From the NCBI RefSeq assembly GCF_004337985.1, contig NW_021940921.1:1381758-1445757 (forward strand): 64,000 nt of DNA, written 5' to 3'. Below the pieces are notes generated by a model, which was not told the DNA's origin, made no database searches, and saw nothing but the letters and a program-made list of their open reading frames with translations. The translations under genes and the position numbers were made by a program. Source of the stretch: Pyricularia pennisetigena (taxonomy: Eukaryota; Ascomycota; Sordariomycetes; Magnaporthales; Pyriculariaceae). This document shows positions 33,742 through 45,183 of this stretch, in pieces. Position 1 is the first letter of the stretch, and every line of letters begins with the position of its first letter.

Positions 33742-36700
33742 ATGGAACTTGTTGGCATCATCCAGGTGCCGCTTTCCGCATTTATCTATGACCCCTTCGT
33801 GGGAAGGGGGCGGCACCCGACTCTTGTGAAAAAACTTATGCGTGTTTTTAGGAGAACCGGATGTCGTCCGCACCTAAGGGAAAATCATGTTCAAGGTCTA
33901 GTCGACGCAAGAACCCTCTCGCGTATTAATAACAGGTTGCAAATTTCAGGGGAGAATTTACTGCCGACGATCAACACAGGCGGAAGTCATCCTACCATCA
34001 AGCTAAAACGATGCATACTTTGCATGGATGGCCAGCAAAGGATTGCAGCTGCCGAGAAAATGTTTGGGTTGGAATACACATGGACCGTGCGGTTGTATTC
34101 TGCAACGAGAGGTAGCCCACACAATCGTAACCCTGCATTGTCATTGACTTACCGTGCTGATGAGTACTCGACAGGATTGCGGCAAATAGCTTGCCACCAA
34201 ATGCCGGCATTTTCCCGCCAAACAAAGTTTTCCGACGGGAACATTTATTACCACATCCGCAAAGCGCAAGAGACAAAGTCCTGGAAACTAGCACAGAGTT
34301 ACAGAGTGGAGCTCACACAATGTAAAGAGAAGATTCTGAACCAGCTTATCCAGCACCACTTGACAGGCATAACTGAAGGATATGTAGCTGCAAGATCCTT
34401 CATAGAAGCATTGGACCTTCTTTTGCCGTACCCCGGACTATTGGAGGGGCTGGAGCTTGCTAATTGGCATAGGTACCTAGCCCTGCATTGGGACGAACCG
34501 ATCGTTCACTTTTTAAGCGATCATCTGTATTCGACATACGAGCTCATTGTTGAAGGAGTCGCGGAGGCGAGGAAGTATTGCGATATAACGACAGTCCGTT
34601 GTCTCGCACTTCGATGTCCAGCAAATAGAAACGATGCAGCTTTTATTCAAAAGAAACTCGAAAATGGTACACTGTTTCCTGGACTGACAGATCCACAGAG
34701 CCGTCTCAAAATCCTGGAGAACATTCTCTCGATAAAAGTAATAATCCCAAGCTTAAAAACCTTCCATGAAAACATGAAGTATTTTGCGATCGGGGCCAGG
34801 ATCATTAAGGAACACCTCCTCGATGATGACCTGCGAGGTGCATGGAACCTGCCCGAAAAACTGTCGTGGACTCTGCCCACCAATCCCACAATAGAGGCAG
34901 CCGATGGACATGTGACAGTCTCTAACATGGACCAAAAAATAGCATTAAAGGCATTGTTTCTCACTGCGATCCGTTCATTTCCATATCTTTCTTCTGATAA
35001 ACCGAAGCAGGACGTGCGAGGGGAAGCAACTGTAGCAAACGTCGACCCTGGATTTGTATATCTGCTTCAAGCTGAGGCCAAAAGTTTAGGCCTCTCGTCA
35101 TCCAAAATCGAAAAGGCATTGGCTGGACACCAACCAATCCCTCGGAGTATAGAGACTCGTGATCAGGAGATTTACTGTGACTGGAAATGCGGCAAGCCAA
35201 ATCTGCGTGCCTTTATTGACCTTCAAAAGCATGCATTCCTCCCAGACTTGGCATCGGTACATGGGAAAGACGGTCTTGTGCCGTTGTTTGTGTTTCGGGA
35301 CTTTATGGAAGCCTTCTTTGGGAACGACGCATTTATGGTAGAAATTGAGCCTCCGGAACAGGGTCATACTGGTGCGAGCGCCTCGAGTTTCCCAGGCGGA
35401 ACCCGCCCAAATGTGCGTCGTGACATCGCTGACACCGGCGCGATGGATGTTGATCGAACCCCGGAACAGAGTGATGGCAACACCTTGCCTTCACCTACCG
35501 ACAGAACACGGCCGAAGCATTCGCGTGTCAGACAAAAGCGACATCACCCTTACAACCGGGCCGCTAAACAAGGAGCTTCGGGATCGCAGACCCGCCAACG
35601 ACGCAGCAGGAGTTCAAACGAAGTAATCCTTAATCAAGACGTATCAATGTCTGAGGCAGAGGCAGCTATAGCTGACAGAGACCGAATGCAACGCTCCGCA
35701 ATGGACCGTCGGAAATCCACGCTGGATCCAGAAGACACTCGGCTCGCTATGACACCAAAACCGTCTAAAGTAGCAAAAAAGAAGCCAGACAAGGGCAAGG
35801 GGAAGGCCAAAGCTGAGGTTTTAAATCAGCTGCTTTCACAATCGCCTGGTTCAAGAAAAACTCCGAGCCAGTCTGTGATTGTTCAGCCGACCGCGAGAAT
35901 TCAGCCTACACACAAACGGCCTGGAGGCCCCAGTACAGCGTTAGCGGAGAATCCACGTGGCAGCCCGCCAGAATCCTCATTCATCGCACCTCCTGATCTA
36001 GGCCTGCCCAGTATAGCGACGGAAGAGGAGAATCCCCGCGACCGGCCAAGATCGCCGCCACTCGTTGCACCTCCTAGCCCCTACAGAACGATTACGGCTG
36101 CAGAAGTAGATATTGGTCAGTCTTCAAAAACCGTTGCTTCAGCTGCCCAAGGATTGCCTGAGCCGCACATTGACCGGAACCCCGGTAAAAAAAGAATTGT
36201 TAAAACTGGGGTGAACACTGTGGAGATTCGGCAGCCCGCTAGAACCGACCCTCCACTCAAACGCCCCAGGATAGCAACGAGAATGGTACCTTCTAGCAGA
36301 GCGATGGAAGACGAGAACCCCCGTGACCGGCGAAGATCGCCCCCATTCCTGGCACCTCCTAATCCAAGCCTGCCTATAATGACGACGGAAGACGAGAACC
36401 CCCGTGACCGGCGAAGATCGCCCCCATTCCTGGCACCTCCTAATCCAAGCCTGCCTATAATGACGACGGAAGAGCAGAATACCCATGACCGGCGAAGATC
36501 GCTGCCATTCGTGGCACCTCCTAATCCAAACCTGCCCAGAGCGAGGGAAGAGCAGAAACCCCGTGACAACCCCCAAACATCCCCACTTGCTGCACCTAGT
36601 CCAAATGCGACCGACCGACCACGTCAGTCAACAGCAGACAGGCGTCAGCGTACGGATGCAACCAATTCGGCGGCGCAAGCGGGAGTTCCCCACCAAACCC

Positions 36701-36954
36701 CCCAATTTTTCTCTTCAGGCCCGCCAAACCAAGAAGCGAGATCAAAAGCAGTCGGCCGTTGGCTCACCCCAAAACCGCCAGTTATGACTCCACCTAGTCC
36801 AACTTTGTCCAACGAACCATTTCACAAGATCATGCATCAAAACCAAAAGCCGCAGGCAGTCAAATCAGACCATCGAGCGGCCGACACAGAGACAGGCGAG
36901 TCCTTCGCACAAACAAGAATAGCATTATCGGGTTCTCCTGAATCGACGTCATGA
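33742..36954 (+). CDS. DUF3723 protein with ParB-like N terminus
   Basis: A single-exon frame of 1070 aa. The N-terminal roughly 530 residues match the fungal DUF3723 layout: VPLSAFIYDP at the start, a region with CRPHLRENHV, then CMDGQQRIAAAEK at about residues 95-107 (a ParB/sulfiredoxin-like DGxxR motif), DEYSTGLRQ, and SDGNIYYHIRKAQ. The family function is unknown. It is repeatedly found as an auxiliary gene in Starship transposons. Residues about 530-1070 are low-complexity, basic and Pro-rich, probably disordered, with tandem 27-aa repeats around ENPRDRRRSPPFLAPPNP. The N terminus starts exactly where family members start, supporting the chosen Met. No frameshift or stop disrupts it, so the gene may be functional. 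Confidence 0.8.
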   Translation: MELVGIIQVPLSAFIYDPFVGRGRHPTLVKKLMRVFRRTGCRPHLRENHVQGLVDARTLSRINNRLQISGENLLPTINTGGSHPTIKLKRCILCMDGQQRIAAAEKMFGLEYTWTVRLYSATRGSPHNRNPALSLTYRADEYSTGLRQIACHQMPAFSRQTKFSDGNIYYHIRKAQETKSWKLAQSYRVELTQCKEKILNQLIQHHLTGITEGYVAARSFIEALDLLLPYPGLLEGLELANWHRYLALHWDEPIVHFLSDHLYSTYELIVEGVAEARKYCDITTVRCLALRCPANRNDAAFIQKKLENGTLFPGLTDPQSRLKILENILSIKVIIPSLKTFHENMKYFAIGARIIKEHLLDDDLRGAWNLPEKLSWTLPTNPTIEAADGHVTVSNMDQKIALKALFLTAIRSFPYLSSDKPKQDVRGEATVANVDPGFVYLLQAEAKSLGLSSSKIEKALAGHQPIPRSIETRDQEIYCDWKCGKPNLRAFIDLQKHAFLPDLASVHGKDGLVPLFVFRDFMEAFFGNDAFMVEIEPPEQGHTGASASSFPGGTRPNVRRDIADTGAMDVDRTPEQSDGNTLPSPTDRTRPKHSRVRQKRHHPYNRAAKQGASGSQTRQRRSRSSNEVILNQDVSMSEAEAAIADRDRMQRSAMDRRKSTLDPEDTRLAMTPKPSKVAKKKPDKGKGKAKAEVLNQLLSQSPGSRKTPSQSVIVQPTARIQPTHKRPGGPSTALAENPRGSPPESSFIAPPDLGLPSIATEEENPRDRPRSPPLVAPPSPYRTITAAEVDIGQSSKTVASAAQGLPEPHIDRNPGKKRIVKTGVNTVEIRQPARTDPPLKRPRIATRMVPSSRAMEDENPRDRRRSPPFLAPPNPSLPIMTTEDENPRDRRRSPPFLAPPNPSLPIMTTEEQNTHDRRRSLPFVAPPNPNLPRAREEQKPRDNPQTSPLAAPSPNATDRPRQSTADRRQRTDATNSAAQAGVPHQTPQFFSSGPPNQEARSKAVGRWLTPKPPVMTPPSPTLSNEPFHKIMHQNQKPQAVKSDHRAADTETGESFAQTRIALSGSPESTS
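36307..36627 (+). repeat. 81-bp coding tandem repeat
   Basis: Two almost identical 81-bp units start at 36307 and 36388, followed by a diverged 78-bp unit (36469) and a partial unit (36547). An older unit lies near 36022. They encode the 27-residue repeat in the DUF3723 protein tail. Confidence 0.85.
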
Positions 36955-38215
36955 GCTGACAGGTCCCCAAAAATATACGTCAAGCACATCGTGGCTTTTT
37001 TACTCAAACCGTCAACCACAAGGGAGAGAGAGGGGGGTCGCTGGATGGCTCCCTAACCAAGTTTGTTTCCTCCCCTGACCTCGTCTCAGCCCAGTTTGTT
37101 GGTAATGTGCAGAGGGGATTCGGTCTTGCCCTCGGATGCCATTGGACACGGAAGGACTGTAACAGCACCTGAATAGAAGTACGAGCGATACGTCGATGCA
37201 TTACTCCGCCCACCATCAATCAATCAATGCATTCTTATTTATCGCCCTAACGCGTGTTGATTCGTCAGAAAATATAGGAGTCAAACTCGTGTTACAGTTG
37301 TACCTATTCGTCTTCAATGTACTTACAGTGGCACGCACGGACTAAAAGTAGTTTCCCCCAGGTGATGCTGCGAGTGTGGGGAAGCCTAAGCCTGCTGCTG
37401 TGCCACAGGGTCCCGGAAAGCCAAAAAAAGTCGCCAAGGCATCTTCGGGCTGAGCAGCGAGCACAACAGCGAGCTGATCGTGAGGTGGTTGCACAAGAGG
37501 AAAAGGCAGCCGTTGACTGTGGACAGCGACGGTGCATCGGGATCACGTCGTCAGCGTGTTATCTGTATAATCGCGCTACTGCATGTCGTTCCTCAGGTTG
37601 ATCGGGCGAAATGGGTCTTCGTTGCTAAGGATTTGCAATGGAATTGATAGGCCTGCACACTTCTTTTGGTTTTGTTGGTAAATATTGATTGCCAATTACG
37701 TTTAAGTGTTTGGAATTAGTAGGAGGCTAAAGCATCTGTGTTGTCAATTTTGTTTCCGCCAAAGATGATAACGATGACAGGTGGTCGTGAAGACACGTTG
37801 TAGACTACATTTTAGAAACAAGAGAAAGGAAGCACATTTGTCTATACCTGGCTTTGGATGCCTCCCTTGATGGCGCTAGATTTAGACGGTCCGTCAGCCG
37901 AAGCGGCCACAAATAAGCCTGCCGAAATAATCTGAACGATGAATGAAGAGAGCCAACTCTTTTCGAGCGTTTCTGATTGATTGAAACTAACCCATTTCGC
38001 TGACGAGACTAAAACTACCTGCTCAAGCATCATTCTTGTTTATCTCAGGGTTATAGGCGGCTGTGGGTTTGGTCTTAAGGAACAACCCCTTCCAGGGTGG
38101 AGAAGCCAAGGATGTAGATGGGGTCTTGGGAGTTGCACCATTGCACCACGACTGGCACAACTCCCTTATTTCCAACCGATTTCTTTTTTTCACCTTCATC
38201 CGTCTGAAAACAGAT
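36955..38215. other. Non-coding stretch
   Basis: No supported gene. A short coding-like patch at 37360-37450 on the plus strand (Pro/Lys/Gly-rich) is interrupted by stops and may be a gene fragment. Confidence 0.4.
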
Positions 38216-38382
38216 GGCTGATTGGCTCAGTGGCAGTATAACCACCTAACCCCTTATCCGTTGACAAGGTCAGAAGGAGGAACGACAAAATGCCCTTTGT
38301 ACAGTTCATCCCAACCGACAGCCAGGTTTGTCCAAAATAACTCACTGCAAACCGGACGAAGGTTCGAGTCCGCAGTCAGTCG
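38216..38382 (+). other. tRNA-like Pol III element (possible SINE or pseudo-tRNA)
   Basis: TGGCTCAGTGG at 38223 is an exact A-box and GGTTCGAGTCC at 38361 an exact B-box. The seven bases before the A-box (GGCTGAT) pair fully, including two G-U pairs, with GTCAGTC after the B-box, and a TTTT terminator begins at 38383. However, the boxes are 127 bp apart, the D-stem does not close and the T-stem can only form in a shifted way. It is therefore more likely a tRNA-derived SINE or a degenerate intron-containing tRNA than a working tRNA. No anticodon can be assigned. Confidence 0.4.
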
Positions 38383-38739
38383 TTTTGACATGTCTCAGCT
38401 GACTAAGTTTTGAGAAGTCAGATCAAGTGACGTTAACTAGCATTTCGGCTAACAACCAAGGACACCTGTCATATTTATGACGTGTCGTCTACAAACCCAT
38501 TACACACTACGCTCATAATTAAAATCAGCTATCTATTCCCTACGAGCCTCGATTCTGTACACGCCCACTGTTTAGTATTCGTCTCGAAGACAAGCAGCAT
38601 TCAAAATGGTTCGTGCCTCAAATCGATTAAATTTTGCAACATCTCTAACCCTATGTAGCCGTTCGACTGCCAAACCCTTACGAAAAAGGTTCCCGCACAC
38701 GCCAGTAACCCTCCTTCATGGGTCGAAGGCAGAGGGCAA

Positions 38740-38931
38740 ATGGTTTACTTTAAGGACTGCTGGTACTACGTTTATGAAGCCAACAACCACATCACACCTA
38801 TCGAAAAGTACGAAAGCTGTAGCAAGCAAGGGAAATTGCCACAAGGGACGGCGATCTTTATTGGAGGGGACAAACTTGGCAATTGGTGGGAGGAAGAAGT
38901 TACTGAATCATTTGATACAACTTCTCAGTAA
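38740..38931 (+). CDS. Small hypothetical protein fragment
   Basis: A frame of 63 aa, open upstream to about 38659, rich in Trp/Tyr/Cys with a coherent order (FKDCWYYVYEANNH, LGNWWEEE). It probably represents an exon of a small protein. I found no splice junction in phase linking it to the Met at 38606. It overlaps the 3' end of the convergent gene at 38900 by 32 bp. Confidence 0.25.
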   Translation: MVYFKDCWYYVYEANNHITPIEKYESCSKQGKLPQGTAIFIGGDKLGNWWEEEVTESFDTTSQ

Positions 38932-39975
38932 TTTGATACCCCTCACAAAGACCCATGAACAGGGAAAGAACAGCATTCTTCTTAATATCCCCCCATATCT
39001 CCATCGATACACTCGATGTGGTGTCGTATCCGTAGGAAATATCGCCTTGGTAAATGAAGCTAGTATTTATAGCTTTAGCAACTTCTACACCAAAAATTTC
39101 CGCAATAACCAACAAACGGCATCCCTTCAATGTTAAAGATGGCGAAGGCACGACGGTATACGTCGGGGTTTGCAAGCAGATGACACCATTGTTTTCAACA
39201 ACATTGGCGTCAAAAAGATCCTTCGCAATAGTTGGGATGTAGGCAGATGAAAGGTTAATTCGCATCTCAAACGCGACTTGGTTTGGTTGTTGTATTGAAT
39301 TAGTTGGGCTAATTGTTGTAATCGACGCCGCTACAGTACCAGGGCATGGAGCGGACCTGACTATGGCATTATATATACGACGCGGAAACAGCTTGCGAGC
39401 TTGGTTGAGAGACGCATCTTGGAACACAGAAAGACTTTCTGTCGTCGTAGTTATGCACTGAGGGGCGATAGCGGTCTCCGGGGCTATAGTTGTCGTCGCC
39501 GCCGAGGTGCAGTCATCCTCAATTTCGTCAACACTCCCTACCTTTTGTTAGCTTGCGAGTCATCTTCATGAATAATAACGGACTTACGTTTTCGTTTGTT
39601 TTGTGTCATATCGTTCCAAGTGTTAATTTTCTTTATGGCACTCGGTGACAAAAGATCTGAAACTTGACGTGCGAGTTCCAGTTTCGTCTCTTCACCCTGC
39701 GCCTCAAACCAGTGTAGCTTTGCCTTCAATTGAGATTTGCCTTCAAAATTAGAATTTGAAAAAGCCGCATGCCGCGTAAGACGATAGGCGAACCATGTAG
39801 GAAAGCTGATTTCGAAGAAGATTTTGGCGGTTGTGCTCTTAACTTCATTCAACCAATTTGCAGCGTTGCGTGGACAACAATTCTGCTGTTCAATGCGCGA
39901 AAGCAACCAGCTGACATCGCCTAGACTTTCAGAAATTCCACGAGGGCTCTTAGGACCTTCGGCCACTTCATCCAT
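38900..39975 (-). CDS. Hypothetical orphan protein, two exons
   Basis: Exons 39975-39588 and 39537-38900 join in phase across a 50-nt intron with a GTAAGT donor, a GCTAAC branch and a TAG acceptor, giving about 341 aa. The N-terminal part (about 1-125) is helical and polar, with a basic patch KRKRK at the end that could be a nuclear signal. A Thr-rich linker follows. The C-terminal half alternates hydrophobic and polar residues and looks like a globular fold. No family is recognised and no signal peptide or membrane segment is seen. It is convergent with the small frame at 38740. Confidence 0.55.
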
Positions 39976-41104
39976 AGAAGGAAGATAAGTTAGGCGATTT
40001 AGAGAGGGATGTTAGAGAGGGGGGTTGGTGGGAGGTTAGTTAGGGAGTATGGTTTGTGAGAGCTAAGTGCCTAAATACTGAGCTACCCATCCGAAAACTA
40101 ACCCTCCGAACACAGCTGACTTCCGTTCCCAGACTTGATTGGTAAAGGCATCCCCCTCCTAAAGCTCGTGCAGACGATTTGCTAAGTGACTTCTGACGCG
40201 AGATGGACACGGTTCAGCGAGGTTTTTGGCGCGTCATGATATACCACGTCCGCGTTCGCGCCCAAATGGAGCTGATTACCGCTGCTGCCTTGCATCACAT
40301 CCCTGAGTTGGAACCTGGCAGCCGTCAAGACTTTGGAATCTCCAATCAGAAATCAGACAAAGACCGGCGTTCACAACGACGCTCCCGCCACCCTTCCCAT
40401 TGTCTAAAGACAAGTATGAGAATGACCAACCATAAGACGTGACTGATCGGCGGGTTTGTTTGTATGTTTTGGGATACATAGGCTGGGATTGGATGGTTGT
40501 CGCGGGAATATATTGCCCATATCCTGGCAATACGTCGTTTATTGCTACTTTGGCTGCATGCGATAAGTATGCTTTGGTTGTGTATCGCCCAATGCTGGCC
40601 TATGATTTGGAGGCATCCTTATTTTTGGGCGTTCTTTGTGGATGCCAGTATGCATTTATCTCCTTTTGTGGAGGCCTTTTTGTTTACAATTAATTTCTTC
40701 CAAGTTGATTGGCATAATCTGCGTTTGCCTGCGGGTGGCACGTTGTTTTGGTTGTTTATCGATTCAGTGAACAGGGAATGTTGTTTTTCGCAGCTGCCTT
40801 TGAGTTGCATAATGTGACCATGGGTGCTGAATGCATGGGGTGAAAATCGTATACAGACTCTGAGTTTGGGTGTGGATGTAGTCACTCTTTGTAGAAGCGA
40901 TACTAATCGTGCCAGAGGAAAATCTTCACGCGGTACGTCTTATCAACCGACTCGTCCCTAGAGGGTCACAGTACCTCCTGGGAACTAACAAGAGCCATAT
41001 TCCAGCTTCTTCACATCGGCTACACCCATGCCCGCTCAGGAGTTGATCATACTCAGGCGGTATTAACCCACCCATGTCGTGCCCCCATATGGCCACATAC
41101 GAGT
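39976..41104. other. Intergenic stretch
   Basis: Only short frames on both strands (up to 106 aa) with no motif and no splice partners. Nothing else is recognised. Confidence 0.45.
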
Positions 41105-41809
41105 TGACCAGAAAGTGCTGCGCACCACAAACAACGTTTACGGAAGAACTGGGAGGAGCTTGTTAGCCTGAAACTCTTAACACCATCTGAGCTTAAGGAG
41201 GGCATTGTCCGTTTAAATTCGTCGTCTTGGGACGACGTTGGCGACACTCCGGAGCCGGCCAAGATGCGGCTTGATAGAATTCGTTGCTACACCGATTCAA
41301 GCAGGAAGCTTCGCTGGGCCGAAGATGCTCAGAAGAGACACTCTGCGGAGCTCTCCTGGGTTTTGGGACAGTTGCCCCTCGTGCAGGCCGAGGAACGCCA
41401 GCGCCAAAAGGAGTTGGATATAAAGCACGCGATGAAATACGGCCCCGTACAGAAGAATACTAGGAGCATGGCAGAAGCGCAGAAAACCTCAGATTCACTC
41501 CGCCGGAGCCCACGGATTGCTGCCAAGCTTCAAAAGGCTGCCATGGTCAACCTGCCAACTGTCCCAGAGAGACAACAAACCGGTTCTATTCCTCGCAAGC
41601 GCTTGAGACAAAAAAATGCGCCGTGCACTGTTTTTCAGGAGGAAGCAAGCGATAACACTTCCAGCCGACGTCGGAACCAGGCACGGCCAGCGGATTCCGT
41701 CCGAGAACCAGCACAGGATGTTGCTCCACGGAAACGTCACAAGGTAAGGTTACGTACCAAAAAAACCCAGCAACGCAACTTTAGGAAGCCCCTCCGCACC
41801 CCCACTTGA
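41105..41809 (+). CDS. Hypothetical basic protein, 5' end uncertain
   Basis: The open frame runs from about 41115 to a stop at 41807-41809. The first Met in it is at 41264, but coding-like sequence (RKNWEELVSLKLLTPSELKE) extends upstream to a stop near 41108, so an upstream exon is likely. The protein is Lys/Arg/Gln-rich, with a helical segment of about 80 residues, then the basic motif RRSPRIAAKLQ and a disordered basic tail. It is possibly a nuclear protein and may be the 3' remnant of a larger gene. No domain is recognised. Confidence 0.4.
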
Positions 41810-42512
41810 CAAGCCATAGGAGTCCTTAATCTCATTGATGTCATTTTGGGAATTTACTGTATGTGATCAAGCTATAGCCAGAGAAAGAAATTGACATTCA
41901 CCCTTCGATGGTGGCATTGGTGTATGGCATGCCCCTTGCATCAGCAAGGACTATCCTTCTTCAAAAGTGTCTTCCGACATAAACACTTCCTTTATCTTTT
42001 TTGTTTTTTTTTTTTTTTTGCAACAGCAAATAAACTAACTCCTTTCACAGTTTTGGGGCTTTCTTAGCGTAGAAATATAAAATCAAATCTCCAAACAATT
42101 TTAGCGAGAGCAGATCACTAAGGGTGCACATTTTGAAAGCCGAAGCTTCTTATGAGAGAGATATAAAGGATCGGGCTCGTCACAATTTTACTACAAAAAG
42201 AATCCGTCCCACATTTATTCACCATGAATTAAAAGCTTGAAGGCACAGCGTGACAGTTGGTCGCAATAGCGTTTGTCGCTGGAACTAATCTAGTTTGATT
42301 TAAAAATCTATTTTAAAACAGCTGCTTTGGCGCCTCTCGTAACATATGTGGATTTCAAAATTGGCTTTCTGCCTTGGAAAACCCCAAAATGGTTCCTGCG
42401 CCTACCCGCGATACAATTATTCTGCCCCTATCGGGAGTCCGCCCAGCCAAGATGAGTCTGGGAACAATACTAGTGATCCTGAGCATACGAAAAGTCTTAC
42501 AGGCCCTCATAC
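41810..42512. other. Intergenic stretch with long T tract
   Basis: A run of about 18 T (interrupted once upstream) lies near 42002-42020. No gene was recognised. Confidence 0.5.
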
Positions 42513-43282
42513 TCAAGGAATTCTTACACCTGGTCGGTATGGCTTCCAACTAGCTGGGCGCTGTTGCTGATCAAATTGGCTTCGTTGGTTCGGATGTGCC
42601 CACTGGTTTCCGGTATGGTGGTTGTTAGGGGGAAGTTCGACAACTCCTACGACCTATAGTATCAGAACCATTTGCGGGACAATCTTGTTCGCCGAAACAA
42701 CGTACCTGAAGGAGTTTGATAGTTTTGCAATGACGATGAATCGCCATGTTTGGCTTTCTTGATGCATTGGATCCAGATTATTGCCAGGATGCTAACGATC
42801 AGGGCGACTGCACTGACGACTATAGCGGCAATTACAGCGGGCTGGATGCTGTGAGCAGGAATGGATTCGACAGAGACTGCTGGTAGATTGCTGGGTAAGG
42901 CTATAGCTGAAGGTGTAACATTTGTAGTGGCGCTGAGGAATACGGAAGCCCTGGTCCTATTGTCGCTGAGGCGTGCAGGGATAAGGTCGCTGGCGGCACA
43001 GGCTCCAGATGAGCATGGGTTGCTAGAACAGCACCCAAGAAAGGGGAGACTGGTCTCTTTACATGTCCACCACACATCGACGCCTTTCTGATCCGAACAG
43101 TTTTGAGACGGTATGTTCTCGAATGAATCCGCAGCGAAGCTTGCTTGGGTGAGGTTTGCTTTCGGGCATATTCCGCTTCCGTCACAGGGATTAATGGTAC
43201 AACAGCCTATAAATTCAGTAGCATTATTTTCGCAGACGTAAAAGTGACCGCCTTGGGGACAAGAGAAGCCGTGCTCCATCAT
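42513..43282 (-). CDS. Single-pass membrane protein with duplicated Cys-rich domain
   Basis: Exons 43282-42706 and 42646-42513 join across a 59-nt intron (GTACGT donor) to give about 236 aa. The extracellular part has two similar Cys-rich modules (FYVCENN...FIGCCTINPC and WWTCKET...FLGCCSSNPC), each ending in a C-x6-C-like element. A Ser/Thr/Pro-rich stalk follows, then one strong transmembrane segment (about residues 148-172, AVIAAIVVSAVALIVSILAI), a basic stop-transfer and a polar tail with a VELPPN motif. This layout resembles fungal cell-surface sensors or receptors. No obvious signal peptide is present at the N terminus, so an additional 5' exon may exist. Function is unknown. Confidence 0.6.
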
Positions 43283-43778
43283 AGAAACGTGTAGCTATTT
43301 GAAAACTTAACTTACAGCCTACAAAAAGTAATGTGCGCATGCTAATATTTTAATTCTCTGCTATTTGGTGCCGATTGCGATTTTCAGAAACAAGCAGTGT
43401 TGCCAGGAACCTGGTCTCTATCCAATCTCCAGGCTGCCACTGCGGTGCCACGTTCCAGGCGACACCTTCACGCTAAAAAAAAGGTGGGCCAAGAACTTGC
43501 GGCAATATCTGAGCGCCCGCGTTTCTGGTGACAGCCAACTCCCGACCAGCCGACTTTACTAGGCTTTGTTGGCTGTAGGTCAGAAAAGGAAGGCGAATGG
43601 ACGAGAATACGCAAGGTGGATCAAACAGGTTGTACCGGGGCGCTAAACATCTTTGCATTGAATTGTTCACGCGGTACTACTGCGCGATACGCTCTCAGCA
43701 CGGCGTCTCTGTACGTAATGAGCCTCAGTCCAGGATTCATGCGTGGAAAACTAGTATTGCTTCAACATTACTCTAAAA

Positions 43779-44605
43779 CTACTCTATCATAGCAGTGTCC
43801 ATATCGTCTTCAACGTCAGTCTGACATCTACGGAAATTACCCATGACTTGGCTGTCGATCGGTCGGTTTGAAACGACTGCAGCCTCCACAGCTTCTGTCC
43901 AATATTCACAAGTTTCAAACAACTGCGATGGCGACTCCGCAAAAACCCGTGAGGCGATGAGGCGAATCATGGCGTTGTCAGGTAAATTACGGTGCTGCCT
44001 GTGCTGGTAGTTAGCAGTTTTTATGTCTATAAATTAACGTTGCAATAAACGAACATGATTTCCTCTGCTTCCTCGGAGTATACCAAAAGAAAAAGCGGCC
44101 AGGCTCCAGCCAGCTCGCTCCATCGCTTTGCCACTCGTTTGCGTTCGATCAGGGTTCGCCGGGGTAATGCCACGTCCTGGGCACTCATGTATATATCGAG
44201 CACAATACTTGCGTTCCGATACCCATTTCGACGGTGAAGATGGCCGTTTTGTCTTTCCATAGCAACACGGGCCTCCAGTATGTCCAACACTCGAGCCAGA
44301 TGCGCCTGCGCAAGTCTGGACAGTAGTCTATCATCCCCATTTTCAATCACAGCATCCAAGCCTTTTAAAATGCCGAAAACCCTTGGATCTGAGCTGGGGG
44401 TCTCACACGATAGTCTTGTCTGACCGAGGAGGATAGACCAGGGTTTGATTACAGACTCGAGCTTCTGCATGAAGAGGGCCATTGAATTCTGATGGACAAG
44501 GCGAGCACAAAATTCATATATACCCTTAATACGCATGTTACATTCGGCTCGCTTCTTTCCAAACTTACAGCTGATTGAGTGCTGTTTGCAAATATTTGAA
44601 GACAT
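43779..44605 (-). CDS. Hypothetical helical protein, two exons
   Basis: Exons 44605-44039 and 43994-43779 join in phase through a 44-nt intron (GTTAAT donor, GCTAAC branch, GCAG acceptor). A nearer acceptor would give an intron of only 35 nt. The product is about 260 aa, largely helical, with mixed charge and scattered Cys (FGKKRAECN). A possible extra 5' exon lies at about 44756-44670, followed by a GTAAGC donor. No domain is recognised. It could be the C-terminal part of a larger accessory-gene family member. Confidence 0.5.
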
Positions 44606-45183
44606 GGCTCGGGAACAATGCGTTGATGAATTTACACAAGTATGATTCGCAGCAGCTGCTGATGTGCTTACCGTTGTCGTGTTGATCTCCGTCCGGCAAG
44701 AGAGCTGATTTTATAATAGAAGTACCCTGAAACCAGGCTTTCGAAGAAAGCTTCACAGCCCATAGCCTGAATTCTGGCTCCTAAAGTCTGATTAGATTTG
44801 GAAATTTTGAATGGTATGGGTGTTAAAGAGTTCCATGTTCTACTATCTAGCTTTTATAAGGGCGAGTTGAGTCGCACGCGATCTAAATAAAGGTTTCAGG
44901 GTTATGTGATCGATCACATGTTCTCTTGCTTTCTCACGGGCATCCATAGTACGGCCCACAGAAACAAACGTTTCGGCTGACTAACATGCCATGTTCAGAG
45001 GGTATTTATCAATTTATACAGTACGATAGTTCCCGAATTTAGTACTAGTTTTTGGCAGAAAAAAATTCACTGCGTAGTAGGTACTCGAAGCTGCCAAAGG
45101 CAATTGAAGATCCACACATCAGAACATAGAAAATCTGTTTTGGCTGATGCTCTACTGCTGTACCCAACTACCGTAAATCGCAG

